A stretch of 50,382 nt of DNA from positions 1 through 50,382 of the forward strand of contig CASEPH010000022.1 in NCBI GenBank assembly GCA_949289625.1. Direction: 5' to 3'. The translations under genes were made by a program, and so were the position numbers. Source of the DNA: an uncultured Clostridia bacterium. Its GTDB lineage: Bacteria; Bacillota_A; Clostridia; Oscillospirales; Oscillospiraceae. The notes beneath the pieces were generated by a model that was not told the DNA's origin, searched no databases, and saw only the letters and a list, made by a program, of their open reading frames with translations. Below are positions 33,795-43,644 of this stretch, one piece after another (positions within the stretch are counted from its first letter, which is position 1; the number at the start of each line of letters is the position of its first letter).

Positions 33795-36700
33795 ATGGAG
33801 CAAGTGTTTCGCTGTTTTGTAGAAAAACGGCCCGGATTTCAGGTGGAGGCGGAGAATCTCCTGCGGGATCTGCGGGAGCAGCTTGGTATCCAGCGTCTGA
33901 CCGGCCTGCGGCTGTTTCACCGCTATGACGCCCAGGGGTTGAGCCAGGAGATCTACAACAGAGCTCGAGAAACAGTGTTTTCTGAGCCCATGGTGGATCA
34001 GTGCTGGGATGAAACGCTGCCGGAGCTGGGTCTCTGCACCCTGCTGGCAGTGGAAGCGCTGCCCGGTCAATTCGATCAGCGGGCGGATTCCTGCGCCCAG
34101 TGCATCGGTATCCTCACCTGTGGGGAACGGCCGCTGGTGGCTGCCGCCACGGTCTATGCCCTCTACGGGGATCTGACCCCAGAGGACGTGGATAAGATCC
34201 GCAGCTACGTCATCAACCCGGTGGAATCCCGGGAGGCGGGCCTTGCCAAGCCGGAAAGCCTCCAGCAGACCTATGCCATTCCCACCGAGGTGGACACCCT
34301 CACCGGCTTTATCGACGCCGGCAGTGATCAGCTGCCCGAGTATCTGGAGCGGTATGGACTGGCTATGGATCTGGACGACCTGAAATTCTTCCAAAACTAC
34401 TTTAAAAACGAAGCCCGGCGGGATCCCACCATCACCGAGCTCAAGGTGGTGGACACCTACTGGTCCGACCACTGCCGGCATACCACCTTCTCCACCCATA
34501 TCGACCAGGTAGAGCTGCAAGATGAGGATGTCAAAGCCGCCTATACCCAGTATCTGGCGTGCCGGGAGGAGGTTTATGGCGAAAAGGCAGCCACCCGGCC
34601 CGTGACGCTGATGGACATCGGCACTTTGGCCGCAAAGGTCCTCAAAAAACGGGGCATTCTGAAAAACCTGGACGAGTCCGAGGAGATCAATGCCTGCTCG
34701 GTCCATGTGGACGCGGATATGGACGGGCAAACAGAAGACTGGCTGCTCATGTTCAAAAACGAAACCCATAACCATCCTACGGAGATTGAGCCCTTCGGCG
34801 GTGCGGCCACCTGTGTGGGCGGTGCCATCCGGGATCCCCTTTCCGGCCGCAGCTATGTCTATCAGGCCATGCGTGTCACCGGAGCCGGTGATCCCACGGT
34901 TCCCCTTTCGGATACCCTGCCCGGGAAGCTGCCCCAGCGGAAGCTGACCACCACCGCAGCTGCCGGCTATTCCTCCTACGGCAACCAGATTGGCCTGGCC
35001 ACAGGTCTGGTCCATGAGTTCTATCACCCCGGCTACATTGCAAAGCGTCTGGAAATCGGTGCCGTGGTGGGTGCCGCACCAGCCTCCAATGTGGTCCGGC
35101 TGACCCCTGCCCCCGGAGATCGGGTGATTTTGCTGGGCGGTCGGACTGGCCGGGACGGCTGCGGCGGTGCCACCGGTTCTTCCAAGAGCCACACCTCCGC
35201 CTCTCTGGAGACCTGCTCCGCTGAAGTTCAAAAGGGCAACGCCCCCGAGGAACGGAAGCTGCAGCGGCTGTTCCGGAATCCGGAGGTCACCCGGATGATC
35301 AAGCGCTGCAATGACTTTGGTGCCGGCGGCGTATCCGTAGCCATTGGCGAGCTGGCCGACGGCCTGGACATTGATTTGAACGCGGTCCCCAAAAAATACG
35401 ACGGCCTGGATGGAACAGAACTGGCCATCTCCGAATCCCAGGAACGTATGGCCGTGGTGGTGGCCCCGGAAGATGCGGACGCCTTCCTGGCTGCTGCCGC
35501 AGCGGAAAACCTGGAGGCTACCCTGGTGGCCACTGTAACGGAGGATCCCCGCATGGTGCTTCACTGGAACGGCAAGACCATTGTGGATCTCAGCCGGGAA
35601 TTCCTCAGCTCCAACGGTGCGGATAAGCACACCCGGGTTCATGTGGATTCCCTTCCTGCCCCGGAAGTTGCCCCGCAAGATGGTACCCCGGCCCAGCGGC
35701 TTCGGGCTCTGGCGCAGAGCCTGGACTGCTGCTCTCAGCGTGGTCTGGTGGAGCGGTTTGACGGTTCCATCGGCGCCGCCTCGGTGCTGATGCCCTTTGG
35801 CGGCAAAGAGCAGACCTCGCCTGCTCAGGTTATGGCAGCGCTGCTCCCCTCCGGCACCAAGGAGACTTCCACCTGCTCGGTGATGAGTTTTGGCTTCCAT
35901 CCCGCCCTTTCGGCCCAGAATCCCTTTGTGGGCGCTGCCACTGCCGTGGTGGAATCCATCTCCAAGCTGGTCTGTGCCGGATGCGATCCTGACAAGGTCT
36001 ACCTCACCTTCCAGGAGTATTTTGAACGCCTTCGGACGGAGCCCAGCCGTTGGGGCAAACCCTTCTCTGCGCTGCTAGGCGCATTTACCGCACAGTTGGG
36101 CCTTGGTGCTGCAGCCATCGGCGGCAAGGATTCCATGTCCGGTTCCTTTAATGATTTGGACGTGCCTCCCACACTGGTATCCTTTGCCATTTCGGCCCAG
36201 GATGCCCGTAAGGTCCTGACCCCGGAATTTAAGGGGCCCGATCACCCGGTCTATCTCTTTACCGTGCCGGGGCATACCGATTACAGTGCCACCAAGGCGG
36301 TGTTCCAGCAGGTGCATGAGCTGGCCCAGCAGGGAAAGATCCTCTCCGCCTGGTCCCTAACCGCCGGCGGTGCCGCTGAGGGCATTTTGAAAATGTCCAT
36401 GGGCAACGAAGTGGGATTCCTGGCTGCCGACGGACTGGATGCAGAGATTTTGTTCCGGCAGAGCTACGGCTCCATCCTCTGCGAATGCACCGAAAAGCTG
36501 GAGGACGGACTGCTGGTGGGCTATACCACGGATTCAGCAGACATCGATCTGGGTGACGGTCCCGTGGCCATCTCTGAATATCAAGCCCTTTGGGAGAACA
36601 CTCTGGAATCCGTATTCCCCACCAAAGCCGGCACGCCTGAAACGGTGTCCACGATTCTCTACGAGCAGCGCAACGACAAGGCTCCGGCCTATAAGCACCT

Positions 36701-37499
36701 GAAGCCCAAAGCAGTGATTCCCGTATTCCCGGGCACCAACTGCGAATACGATACCGCCCGGGCCATTGCCAAATCCGGGGGCGAACCGGAGATCATCGTG
36801 GTGCGGAATCTGACCCCTGCCGCCCTGAGCGAAACAGCGTCTGCCATGGAAAAGGCCATCCGTTCCGCTCAGATGATTATTCTGCCCGGTGGCTTCTCCG
36901 GCGGCGACGAGCCCGACGGTTCTGGTAAATTTATTGCTTCCTTCTTCCGGAATCCGGTGCTCTCCGATGCGGTCCACGATCTTCTGAAGCAGCGGGACGG
37001 TCTGATGCTGGGCATCTGCAACGGCTTCCAGGCTCTCATCAAGCTGGGGCTTGTGCCCTTCGGCGAGATCGTTCCCATGGACGAGACCTGCCCCACCCTG
37101 ACCTATAATCTCATCGGCCGTCACCAGTCCCGCTATGTGACGACCCGAGTGGCCTCCGTCAAGTCCCCCTGGATGATGCACTGCAACGTGGGGGATCTCC
37201 ACAACATTCCTGTGTCCCACGGAGAAGGCCGCTTCGTTGCCACAGAGGAAATGCTTCACCAGCTGGTGGAAGGCGGTCAGATTGCCACCCAGTACACAGA
37301 TCTCTTAGGCAATCCCTCCATGGATATTCGCTATAACCCCAATGGCTCCATGCTGGCCATTGAAGGCATCACCTCCCCTGACGGCCGGGTCTTTGGCAAA
37401 ATGGGCCATACGGAGCGCGCAGGCGAATTTGTGGGCAAAAATATCACCGGCAACAAATATCAGCCCATCTTCCAGGCCGGCGTGGACTACTTCAAATAA
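33795..37499 (+). CDS. purL: Phosphoribosylformylglycinamidine synthase, single-chain PurL
   Basis: Converts FGAR and glutamine to FGAM in purine synthesis. 1234 aa: the single-chain form, with N-terminal PurS-like region, two AIR-synthase-type halves and a C-terminal glutaminase (PurQ-like). Visible marks are the DHCRHTTF block near residue 225, NETHNHPTEIEPFGGAATCVGGAIRD-type nucleotide region, GGKDSMSG in the second half, and in the glutaminase domain GGFSGGDEPDGSGKF, the nucleophile Cys in LGICNGFQ, and SHGEGR. Start at ATG 33795 behind GGAGG (8 bp); an ATG five codons upstream overlaps that site. It lies away from other purine genes, 26 bp after the lipoprotein gene. Confidence 0.97.
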   Translation: MEQVFRCFVEKRPGFQVEAENLLRDLREQLGIQRLTGLRLFHRYDAQGLSQEIYNRARETVFSEPMVDQCWDETLPELGLCTLLAVEALPGQFDQRADSCAQCIGILTCGERPLVAAATVYALYGDLTPEDVDKIRSYVINPVESREAGLAKPESLQQTYAIPTEVDTLTGFIDAGSDQLPEYLERYGLAMDLDDLKFFQNYFKNEARRDPTITELKVVDTYWSDHCRHTTFSTHIDQVELQDEDVKAAYTQYLACREEVYGEKAATRPVTLMDIGTLAAKVLKKRGILKNLDESEEINACSVHVDADMDGQTEDWLLMFKNETHNHPTEIEPFGGAATCVGGAIRDPLSGRSYVYQAMRVTGAGDPTVPLSDTLPGKLPQRKLTTTAAAGYSSYGNQIGLATGLVHEFYHPGYIAKRLEIGAVVGAAPASNVVRLTPAPGDRVILLGGRTGRDGCGGATGSSKSHTSASLETCSAEVQKGNAPEERKLQRLFRNPEVTRMIKRCNDFGAGGVSVAIGELADGLDIDLNAVPKKYDGLDGTELAISESQERMAVVVAPEDADAFLAAAAAENLEATLVATVTEDPRMVLHWNGKTIVDLSREFLSSNGADKHTRVHVDSLPAPEVAPQDGTPAQRLRALAQSLDCCSQRGLVERFDGSIGAASVLMPFGGKEQTSPAQVMAALLPSGTKETSTCSVMSFGFHPALSAQNPFVGAATAVVESISKLVCAGCDPDKVYLTFQEYFERLRTEPSRWGKPFSALLGAFTAQLGLGAAAIGGKDSMSGSFNDLDVPPTLVSFAISAQDARKVLTPEFKGPDHPVYLFTVPGHTDYSATKAVFQQVHELAQQGKILSAWSLTAGGAAEGILKMSMGNEVGFLAADGLDAEILFRQSYGSILCECTEKLEDGLLVGYTTDSADIDLGDGPVAISEYQALWENTLESVFPTKAGTPETVSTILYEQRNDKAPAYKHLKPKAVIPVFPGTNCEYDTARAIAKSGGEPEIIVVRNLTPAALSETASAMEKAIRSAQMIILPGGFSGGDEPDGSGKFIASFFRNPVLSDAVHDLLKQRDGLMLGICNGFQALIKLGLVPFGEIVPMDETCPTLTYNLIGRHQSRYVTTRVASVKSPWMMHCNVGDLHNIPVSHGEGRFVATEEMLHQLVEGGQIATQYTDLLGNPSMDIRYNPNGSMLAIEGITSPDGRVFGKMGHTERAGEFVGKNITGNKYQPIFQAGVDYFK

Positions 37500-37517
37500 T
37501 TCCCGGGAGGTACTCTT

Positions 37518-38228
37518 ATGGAACAGAACCACACAACCATACAAAAAGTCAGTTCCGGAGTCTACAGCATCGAGCAGGATATGGTGCGCTGCTTCCTGAT
37601 CCTGGGCCAGTCCCGGGCCATTCTGTTGGACACCGGCGCGGAGCCCTGTGATCTGCTGGGGCTGATCCGCTCCGTTACGAAGCTGCCTCTGCTGGTGATC
37701 CATACCCACGGTGACGGCGATCACACTGCCAACGACAGTCTGTTCTCCGACATCTATGCCCATCCCGACGAGTTCCCCATCATCCGCCGGTTTCGGCCAG
37801 AACTGCAGGCTCATCTGCATCCCATCACCGGTGCCTCCTCCTTTGATCTGGGCGGACGGATCCTCCAGGTCATAGAGGCGCCCGGCCACACCCCCGGCAG
37901 CATTTGCCTGCTGGACCGGCAGAACCGTATTTTGTTCTCCGGAGACACGGTGTCCTATGGTCCAGTGTTCCTGTTTGGCGACCATCGGGACATCCATACA
38001 TACCGTAAAACTCTGACAGCGCTGATGGATTTGGGTGGCTTTGACACGGTGTACCCCTGCCACAACACCTGCCCGGTCTCCCTGACGGTGATTCCATCCC
38101 TGATGGCTGCGGTGGACGGCGCGCTGGACGGCACCATTGCTCCTACCGAGTCTGATATGTCGTTCCCAGGAGACGGTGTTTCCCCCAAGGTCTATACCGT
38201 TGGAAAATGCGGAATCCTTTACTGCTAA
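37518..38228 (+). CDS. MBL-fold metallo-hydrolase
   Basis: 236-aa metallo-beta-lactamase-fold hydrolase, cytoplasmic by lack of signal peptide. The metal motif is HTHGDGDH (62-69), the HxDxDH variant seen in ComEC-type relatives, followed by APGHTPGS (third His) and FSGDTVSYG (bridging Asp); YPCHN near residue 180 supplies the last His. Substrate unknown; glyoxalase II, lactonase and phosphodiesterase activities all occur in the fold. GGGAGG precedes the ATG. It starts 18 bp after purL and is followed after 21 bp by the SDR gene. Confidence 0.85.
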   Translation: MEQNHTTIQKVSSGVYSIEQDMVRCFLILGQSRAILLDTGAEPCDLLGLIRSVTKLPLLVIHTHGDGDHTANDSLFSDIYAHPDEFPIIRRFRPELQAHLHPITGASSFDLGGRILQVIEAPGHTPGSICLLDRQNRILFSGDTVSYGPVFLFGDHRDIHTYRKTLTALMDLGGFDTVYPCHNTCPVSLTVIPSLMAAVDGALDGTIAPTESDMSFPGDGVSPKVYTVGKCGILYC

Positions 38229-38249
38229 ATATCTTTTGGAGGCTTTATT

Positions 38250-39053
38250 ATGAACATTCGTTTTGACAATCAGGTCTGCGTGGTCACCGGCGCCGGTTCC
38301 GGCATCGGATTCACATGCGCCAAGTTGATGGCGGAAAGCGGCGCCACGGTAGCCATGCTGGGCCGGAATCCGGAAAAGATTCAAAAAGCTGCCGAAATGC
38401 TTCGGAGCAGCGGTGACGTTCATCCCTATGCGCTGGATGTATCCGATGTGGACGCCATCCCCGCGGTGGTGGAGACCATTCGCCAAGAGCTGGGAGAGAT
38501 CCGGTTTCTGATCCAGGCTGCCGGCATTATGGCGGGCGGTCCTGGGGTGGACCTGACGGTAGAAGAATGGGACCGGGTCATGAACACCAACGCCAAGGGT
38601 CTGTTCTTTATGATGCAGCAGTGTGTCAAACAGTCCATGATGCCCAATAAATTCGGCGTCATTGTCAATATCGCCTCTATGGCCGGAATTCGTGGCATGA
38701 CGCCGCCCATGTGCTCGGCCCACTATTCCGCCAGCAAGGGCGCTGTGGTGGCTCTGACCATGCAGGCCGCCGTGGAATGGGCTTCCGCCAATATCCGGGT
38801 CAATGCCATTGCCCCCGGCGGCGTGCTCTCCGGCAACGCTGGGGTGCATCTGCCTGATCCCAACCAGCCTGTCGGTCCTGGAGGCCCTGGCGGACCCGGC
38901 GGACCCGGCACCATTACCGGCGTTCCCTCCGGTCGGCTGTCGGATCCGGAAGAGATTGCAGGAATGGCAGCCTACCTGCTGAGCGAATGGAGCGAGAATA
39001 CCACAGGCCAGATCATGGTCATTGACGGCGGCTCCTCCGCTGTAGGATACTAA
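38250..39053 (+). CDS. SDR-family oxidoreductase with Gly-Pro-rich insert
   Basis: 267-aa short-chain dehydrogenase/reductase. The NAD(P) motif is TGAGSGIG (13-20), the NAG-like AAGI follows at 90-93, and the catalytic residues are Ser143, Tyr159 and Lys163 (YSASK). Residues 208-220, in the flexible substrate-loop region after PGGV, contain a repeated Gly-Gly-Pro tract, which is not usual for SDR enzymes. The C-terminus has the common GQIMVIDGG block. Substrate is not readable. GGAGG lies about 9 bp ahead of the ATG. Last gene of the secA run, with a terminator 6 bp after its stop. Confidence 0.88.
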   Translation: MNIRFDNQVCVVTGAGSGIGFTCAKLMAESGATVAMLGRNPEKIQKAAEMLRSSGDVHPYALDVSDVDAIPAVVETIRQELGEIRFLIQAAGIMAGGPGVDLTVEEWDRVMNTNAKGLFFMMQQCVKQSMMPNKFGVIVNIASMAGIRGMTPPMCSAHYSASKGAVVALTMQAAVEWASANIRVNAIAPGGVLSGNAGVHLPDPNQPVGPGGPGGPGGPGTITGVPSGRLSDPEEIAGMAAYLLSEWSENTTGQIMVIDGGSSAVGY

Positions 39054-39059
39054 ACAAGG

Positions 39060-39090
39060 GCGCGCTGCGGATAAATGCTCCGCAGCGCGC
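39060..39090 (+). terminator. Terminator of the secA-to-SDR operon
   Basis: 12-bp stem GCGCGCTGCGGA / TCCGCAGCGCGC, 7-base loop, followed by ACTTTCTATA. Confidence 0.75.
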
Positions 39091-39110
39091 ACTTTCTATA
39101 CCATTTAGAA

Positions 39111-39153
39111 AAAACCGGGCCGGAGATCGCAAGAAAAACGATCTCCGGCCCGG
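39111..39153 (-). terminator. Terminator of gap
   Basis: Perfect 15-bp stem (39115-39129 with 39139-39153) and a TTTTTT run on the minus strand, 27 bp after the GAPDH stop. Confidence 0.92.
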
Positions 39154-39180
39154 ATGCGTGTTTCAATGCAGCAGCTTTCC

Positions 39181-40224
<1,044 letters not shown>

Positions 40225-40240
40225 TCAGTTGTACGGGGCC

Positions 40241-40269
40241 ATTATATAACAACATTTAGGAAAGGTAAA
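40241..40269 (-). promoter_or_regulatory. Sigma-A promoter of gap
   Basis: TTTACC (40264-40269), 17-bp spacer, perfect TATAAT (40241-40246) on the minus strand. Confidence 0.82.
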
Positions 40270-40342
40270 GTCCTATTCCATTTTTCACGAAAACGCCGAC
40301 AGAATTCACAAAAGTTTCCCAAAAAATTGCCTAATTCGACAA

Positions 40343-40371
40343 TTGCTTTTTCCCCGTGCATCGGGTATGAT
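40343..40371 (+). promoter_or_regulatory. Promoter of the kinase-like gene
   Basis: TTGCTT (40343-40348), 17-bp spacer, TATGAT (40366-40371), giving a leader of about 105 nt. The gap 40270-40342 shows nothing else. Confidence 0.6.
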
Positions 40372-40481
40372 TTTTTTAGATATAAGCTGGAAAGTTGTTT
40401 GATATGTTCCAAATATTTCATTGCTTTATTTCCGGCAGGGTGGAAATGCTATCCCATATCAAGGATTCGGGAGGGAATGCT

Positions 40482-41588
40482 ATGGCGAAACAAGGGTTGG
40501 AGACTATGCGCAGAATGCTTCAAATTTCATCTCAGGCACAGCTTTTATTCGACGGAGAGCGTATGGTGGCTGCCTCCTCCTCCGCGACACGCCTCTTTCC
40601 CGAGGCTCGGGAAGGCGCCACGGCAGAGGATATATTTGGACCTGCTGTTGAGCAGTACCGCCAGTTTTCCGGGAACGGCAGTCTGTTGTTCACGGTAAAC
40701 CTGGCTGATTTTTTCTGTGACGTCACCGTGGCCGCTTGTGACGGCTACCTGCTGGCCACCGCAGTGCAGCCCTGGGAAACCATGGGGATGAACACCATGC
40801 TTTCTATTTCCGAAGGCGTCCGCCAACCCATGACCACCATTCTTTCCATCACGCCGAAGCTCCTTCCGTTGCTGGAGGAAACCTCAGATCCCAAGGCCAT
40901 GGATCGTGCCGCAGAGCTTAATCGAAGCCTGTATTCCATTCTGCGGATCACCGGCAACCTGCAGATGTACGGCATTGCCAACGGCAGTATCACCATGCGG
41001 ATGGTCCGGACGGACCTGGATGCCTGGATGCAAAATCTAATGGACCGAATCGTCCCGCTCTGCAGTGCTGCAAACAGAAATCTGGTCTATCAAAGCGCCC
41101 CCGGCAGATATTTTTGTTCCCTGGATACGGACCGTATGGAGCGTGTTCTGCTGAATTTGATCTCCAACGCCATGAAATTTACGGATCCCGGCGGAACCAT
41201 TTCCGTTTCTCTGCGTCGTTCCGAACGGCGGCTGTTCATCACAGTACGGGATAATGGCTGCGGCATTCCGGCAGATCAAATGAGCGTGGTATTCAATCGC
41301 AGCGAGCATCGAGGCCGCTTCCCTGATCCCCGTTGGGGCATCGGAATGGGTCTTCCCATTTCCAAGGGCATCGTGCAGGCCCATGGAGGGCGGATGATGC
41401 TGGAATCCGAAGAGGGTGTGGGTACCACCGTGCATATCGCTTTGGACGCCCAGGCGGACAGCGACGCCTGTATTCTGCGTTCCCCGGTAAAGCTGCCGGA
41501 TTACTCCGGCGGTATTGACCACGTCTTGCTGGAGCTGGCCGACGCCCTGCCCGCCAAGGTATTCGATACCCGAGGCGTGGATCTGTAG
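40482..41588 (+). CDS. Histidine-kinase-like protein without phospho-acceptor His
   Basis: 368-aa soluble protein. Residues 10-100 look like a PAS-type sensor; 105-165 a two-helix dimerisation region; 210-325 a GHKL ATPase with N-box NLISNAMKFT (225-234), G1 DNGCGIP (257-263) and G2 GIGMGLP (286-292). At the H-box, where active kinases have SHELRTPL, this protein reads SEGVRQPM (110-117): the His is Glu111. It should bind ATP but cannot phosphorylate itself at the usual site, so it may act as a decoy or anti-kinase, or on another residue. Start at ATG 40482 behind GGGAGGG. No response regulator is adjacent; a small membrane protein gene follows after 21 bp. Confidence 0.82.
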   Translation: MAKQGLETMRRMLQISSQAQLLFDGERMVAASSSATRLFPEAREGATAEDIFGPAVEQYRQFSGNGSLLFTVNLADFFCDVTVAACDGYLLATAVQPWETMGMNTMLSISEGVRQPMTTILSITPKLLPLLEETSDPKAMDRAAELNRSLYSILRITGNLQMYGIANGSITMRMVRTDLDAWMQNLMDRIVPLCSAANRNLVYQSAPGRYFCSLDTDRMERVLLNLISNAMKFTDPGGTISVSLRRSERRLFITVRDNGCGIPADQMSVVFNRSEHRGRFPDPRWGIGMGLPISKGIVQAHGGRMMLESEEGVGTTVHIALDAQADSDACILRSPVKLPDYSGGIDHVLLELADALPAKVFDTRGVDL

Positions 41589-41609
41589 CACCACGGGAGA
41601 GGTTCGCTT

Positions 41610-41834
41610 ATGAGACGGCTGTATCAAATTCTGCGCACGACGCTATGGGCCTTCGTGGGTGTCTTTCTCGGGCATAGCATCTATCTGTGCTATGATTATG
41701 TTGCCCATCCAGCCCTCTATGCTATGCAGTCTGCACCGTGGTATACCGGGATTCTGGTGTATGGCGCCTTCACTGCTGTATTGGCCGTTGCTTTGCTGAT
41801 TGCCATGAAAATGATCAAAAAAAGGATCTCGTAG
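41610..41834 (+). CDS. Small two-helix membrane protein
   Basis: 74-aa protein with two hydrophobic segments (about 10-28 and 46-66), a Tyr-rich external loop and a very basic C-terminus (KMIKKRIS), implying both ends are cytoplasmic. GAGAGG lies 7 bp upstream of the ATG. It is co-transcribed with the kinase-like gene and ends before a terminator, so it may be that protein's membrane partner. No family recognised. Confidence 0.65.
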   Translation: MRRLYQILRTTLWAFVGVFLGHSIYLCYDYVAHPALYAMQSAPWYTGILVYGAFTAVLAVALLIAMKMIKKRIS

Positions 41835-41858
41835 CGTGACGTAAGTTCTTTTAAAACC

Positions 41859-41889
41859 ATCGGGGAAAGCTCCAGCAGCTTTCCCCGAT
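41859..41889 (+). terminator. Terminator of the kinase-like operon
   Basis: Perfect 13-bp stem ATCGGGGAAAGCT / AGCTTTCCCCGAT, 5-base loop, then CATTTTACTCTTTT. Converges with the ABC-F gene. Confidence 0.82.
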
Positions 41890-41925
41890 CATTTTACTCT
41901 TTTGAGGGCAGAACCCAACGATCCA

Positions 41926-43422
41926 TTACAGCGCCACAATCCTTGTAGCCACCCGGTGACAAAAAGCCCGATCATGTTCCACAAACAGCATGGACGCACC
42001 GGAGTCCACCAGCAAATCCTCAATTTGCAGGCGGCTCATCAGATCAATATAGTTTAGCGGCTCGTCCCAGATATACAGGTGGGCCTGCTGGCTGAGGCTC
42101 CCTGCCAGCAACACCTTTTTCTTCTGTCCCGCGCTGAAATCGGAGATCTGTTTTTCAAACTGGACCCGCGGGAATCCCATCTTGCGCAGGATAGCAAAAA
42201 ACAGGCTCTTTTCAATCTCATGGGCCTGGGCATAACTGTGAAGGTCTCCGCCAAGCCCGGCGGTATCCTGACCCACATAGGAAATCTTCAATCCGCCCCA
42301 ACGCCAAACCGTACCGGTGTGGGGAATCTCCTCCCCGCAAATCAGCTTCAGCAGGCTGGATTTTCCCGAACCGTTTTTCCCCTGGATCGCCACTCGCTCC
42401 CCTGCACTGAGGGAAAAACCCACATCCCGGCAGACAGGACAGGCCGGGTCATAGGCTACCGTTACCCCCTCCAATCGGAGCAAACTGCGGCTTTCCGGTT
42501 TCAGCGGATGGATCTTCAATCCCTCCGCCGTCTCCACTTCCTTTAGCAGCTCCTGCTTTTCCTGAATGGCCCTATCCTGCCGCTGGGCAATGGATTTGGC
42601 CCGCTGCATCATCTTGGCGGATTGATGGCCCACATATCCCTTATCCAAAACCGGCGCATCCCGGCCGGACCCCACTTTCCCGGTGGAGCGTTTCGATTTC
42701 TCCACCTGGTCGGACCAGTTGGCGGTACGTCTGGCCGCTGCTTCCAGCCGCCGGATGTCCTTTTTGAGCTGCTCCGACCGCTCCAATTCCAACTGATCCT
42801 GGGCCTGCTTTTCCCGCTGCCAGGTACTGAAATTGCCCTTTTGAACGGTAATCTTGGTGTTGCCGATGTGCATTACATGGTCGATGCATCCGTCTAAAAA
42901 TTCCCGGTCATGGGACACCAGAATGAAGCTTCGCTTCTTTTGCAAATACCGGGCCACCGATTCCCGGCCTGCCAGGTCCAGATGATTGGTGGGCTCGTCG
43001 ATCAGGAGAAAGCGGTTTTCCCCTGCGAACAGGGCCGCCAGCAGCAGCTTGGTCTGCTCTCCCCCGGATAGTGTGGTGAAGGGGCGATCCAGTACCGACT
43101 CCGGCACCTCCAAAAGTCCCAGCTCCCGATAGATCCGCCAGCTTTCTCCTTCCTCCGCCAGCATTTCGGCGATCTCTCCGGCGGTCTGGGACGGATCCTG
43201 CACCCGGTAGGGAAAGTAGGTAAAGTCCACCGATGCGTCTATCGTCCCCTGATAAGTCAGCTCTCCCCGGAGCAGCCGCAGCAGTGTGGTTTTGCCACAG
43301 CCGTTCCTGCCTATGAGTCCCAGCTTCCAGTTGGAGTCCAGCTGAAAGGAGACGTCTTCAAACACATTATCGTAGCTGCCCTCATAGGCAAAGGTCAGCC
43401 GGTCGATCTGAATTTTTGACAA
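41926..43422 (-). CDS. Lsa-type ABC-F ribosomal protection protein
   Basis: Cytoplasmic twin-ATPase of the ABC-F family without membrane parts; Lsa-type members displace lincosamides, pleuromutilins and streptogramin A from the ribosome. 498 aa, the Lsa length. N-terminal LTFAYEGSYDNVFEDVSFQ resembles Lsa proteins. Walker A motifs are GRNGCGKTT and GKNGSGKSS; signatures LSGGEQTK and FSAGQKKK; Walker B LLIDEPTNHLD and LYIWDEPLNYID. The region between the two ATPases (about 200-300) is the charged helical linker that reaches the peptidyl-transferase centre. The start is TTG 43422 with AGGAGG 9 bp upstream. The leader encodes a six-codon peptide and an attenuator, supporting a drug-inducible role. 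Resistance spectrum is inferred, not shown. Confidence 0.87.
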   Translation of the reverse strand: MSKIQIDRLTFAYEGSYDNVFEDVSFQLDSNWKLGLIGRNGCGKTTLLRLLRGELTYQGTIDASVDFTYFPYRVQDPSQTAGEIAEMLAEEGESWRIYRELGLLEVPESVLDRPFTTLSGGEQTKLLLAALFAGENRFLLIDEPTNHLDLAGRESVARYLQKKRSFILVSHDREFLDGCIDHVMHIGNTKITVQKGNFSTWQREKQAQDQLELERSEQLKKDIRRLEAAARRTANWSDQVEKSKRSTGKVGSGRDAPVLDKGYVGHQSAKMMQRAKSIAQRQDRAIQEKQELLKEVETAEGLKIHPLKPESRSLLRLEGVTVAYDPACPVCRDVGFSLSAGERVAIQGKNGSGKSSLLKLICGEEIPHTGTVWRWGGLKISYVGQDTAGLGGDLHSYAQAHEIEKSLFFAILRKMGFPRVQFEKQISDFSAGQKKKVLLAGSLSQQAHLYIWDEPLNYIDLMSRLQIEDLLVDSGASMLFVEHDRAFCHRVATRIVAL

Positions 43423-43441
43423 ATCAATGTTCCTCCTGTGC

Positions 43442-43487
43442 AAAAAAATACGGACCGCAGGAAAGCCCATCTCTCCCGGATCCGCAT
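43442..43487 (-). terminator. Attenuator terminator in the ABC-F leader
   Basis: About 17 paired bases with one bulge and some wobbles between 43471-43487 and 43449-43466, then a TATTTTTTT run, ending only 5 bp before the ribosome site (AGGAGG, 43432-43437) of the ABC-F gene. Read-through is needed for expression. Confidence 0.8.
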
Positions 43488-43497
43488 ATACACAGGC

Positions 43498-43624
43498 GCC
43501 CAAACCGCCGCAGGATCAAGAAAGAATGCGCTCTCCTGGAGTTTGGGCACAGCAAAGGAAGCGGCACCCTTCGGCCGCCTGATCCTGTATCCAAACCTCA
43601 GCGAGAAATCTTACGCATTCTTTC
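43498..43624 (-). promoter_or_regulatory. Competing leader hairpins of the ABC-F attenuator
   Basis: An 11-bp perfect complement joins the leader-ORF start (43614-43624) to 43520-43530. The segment 43541-43548 can pair with 43498-43505 (8 bp, GCCCAAAC/GTTTGGGC) or, in part, with 43591-43596 just behind the leader stop. These exclusive pairings surround the leader ORF and precede the terminator, as in ribosome-controlled attenuators. Confidence 0.65.
43598..43618 (-). CDS. Leader peptide MRKISR of the ABC-F gene
   Basis: Six-codon ORF (Met-Arg-Lys-Ile-Ser-Arg-stop) 176 bp upstream of the ABC-F start. GGAG (43627-43630) lies 8 bp ahead of its ATG, and it is the first possible ORF after the promoter. 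A drug-stalled ribosome here would cover one arm of the 11-bp leader stem and change folding downstream. Function inferred from position; the peptide sequence itself is not one I recognise. Confidence 0.65.
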   Translation of the reverse strand: MRKISR

Positions 43625-43644
43625 ATCTCCATTCTTTTTTTGTT

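Noticed and set aside
33765..35900. 711-codon minus-strand open frame opposite purL
   Set aside because: Shadow of PurL; no promoter, no ribosome site, no recognisable domain.
37305..39092. 595-codon minus-strand open frame opposite the MBL and SDR genes
   Set aside because: Spans two real genes and a gap in antisense; not protein-like.
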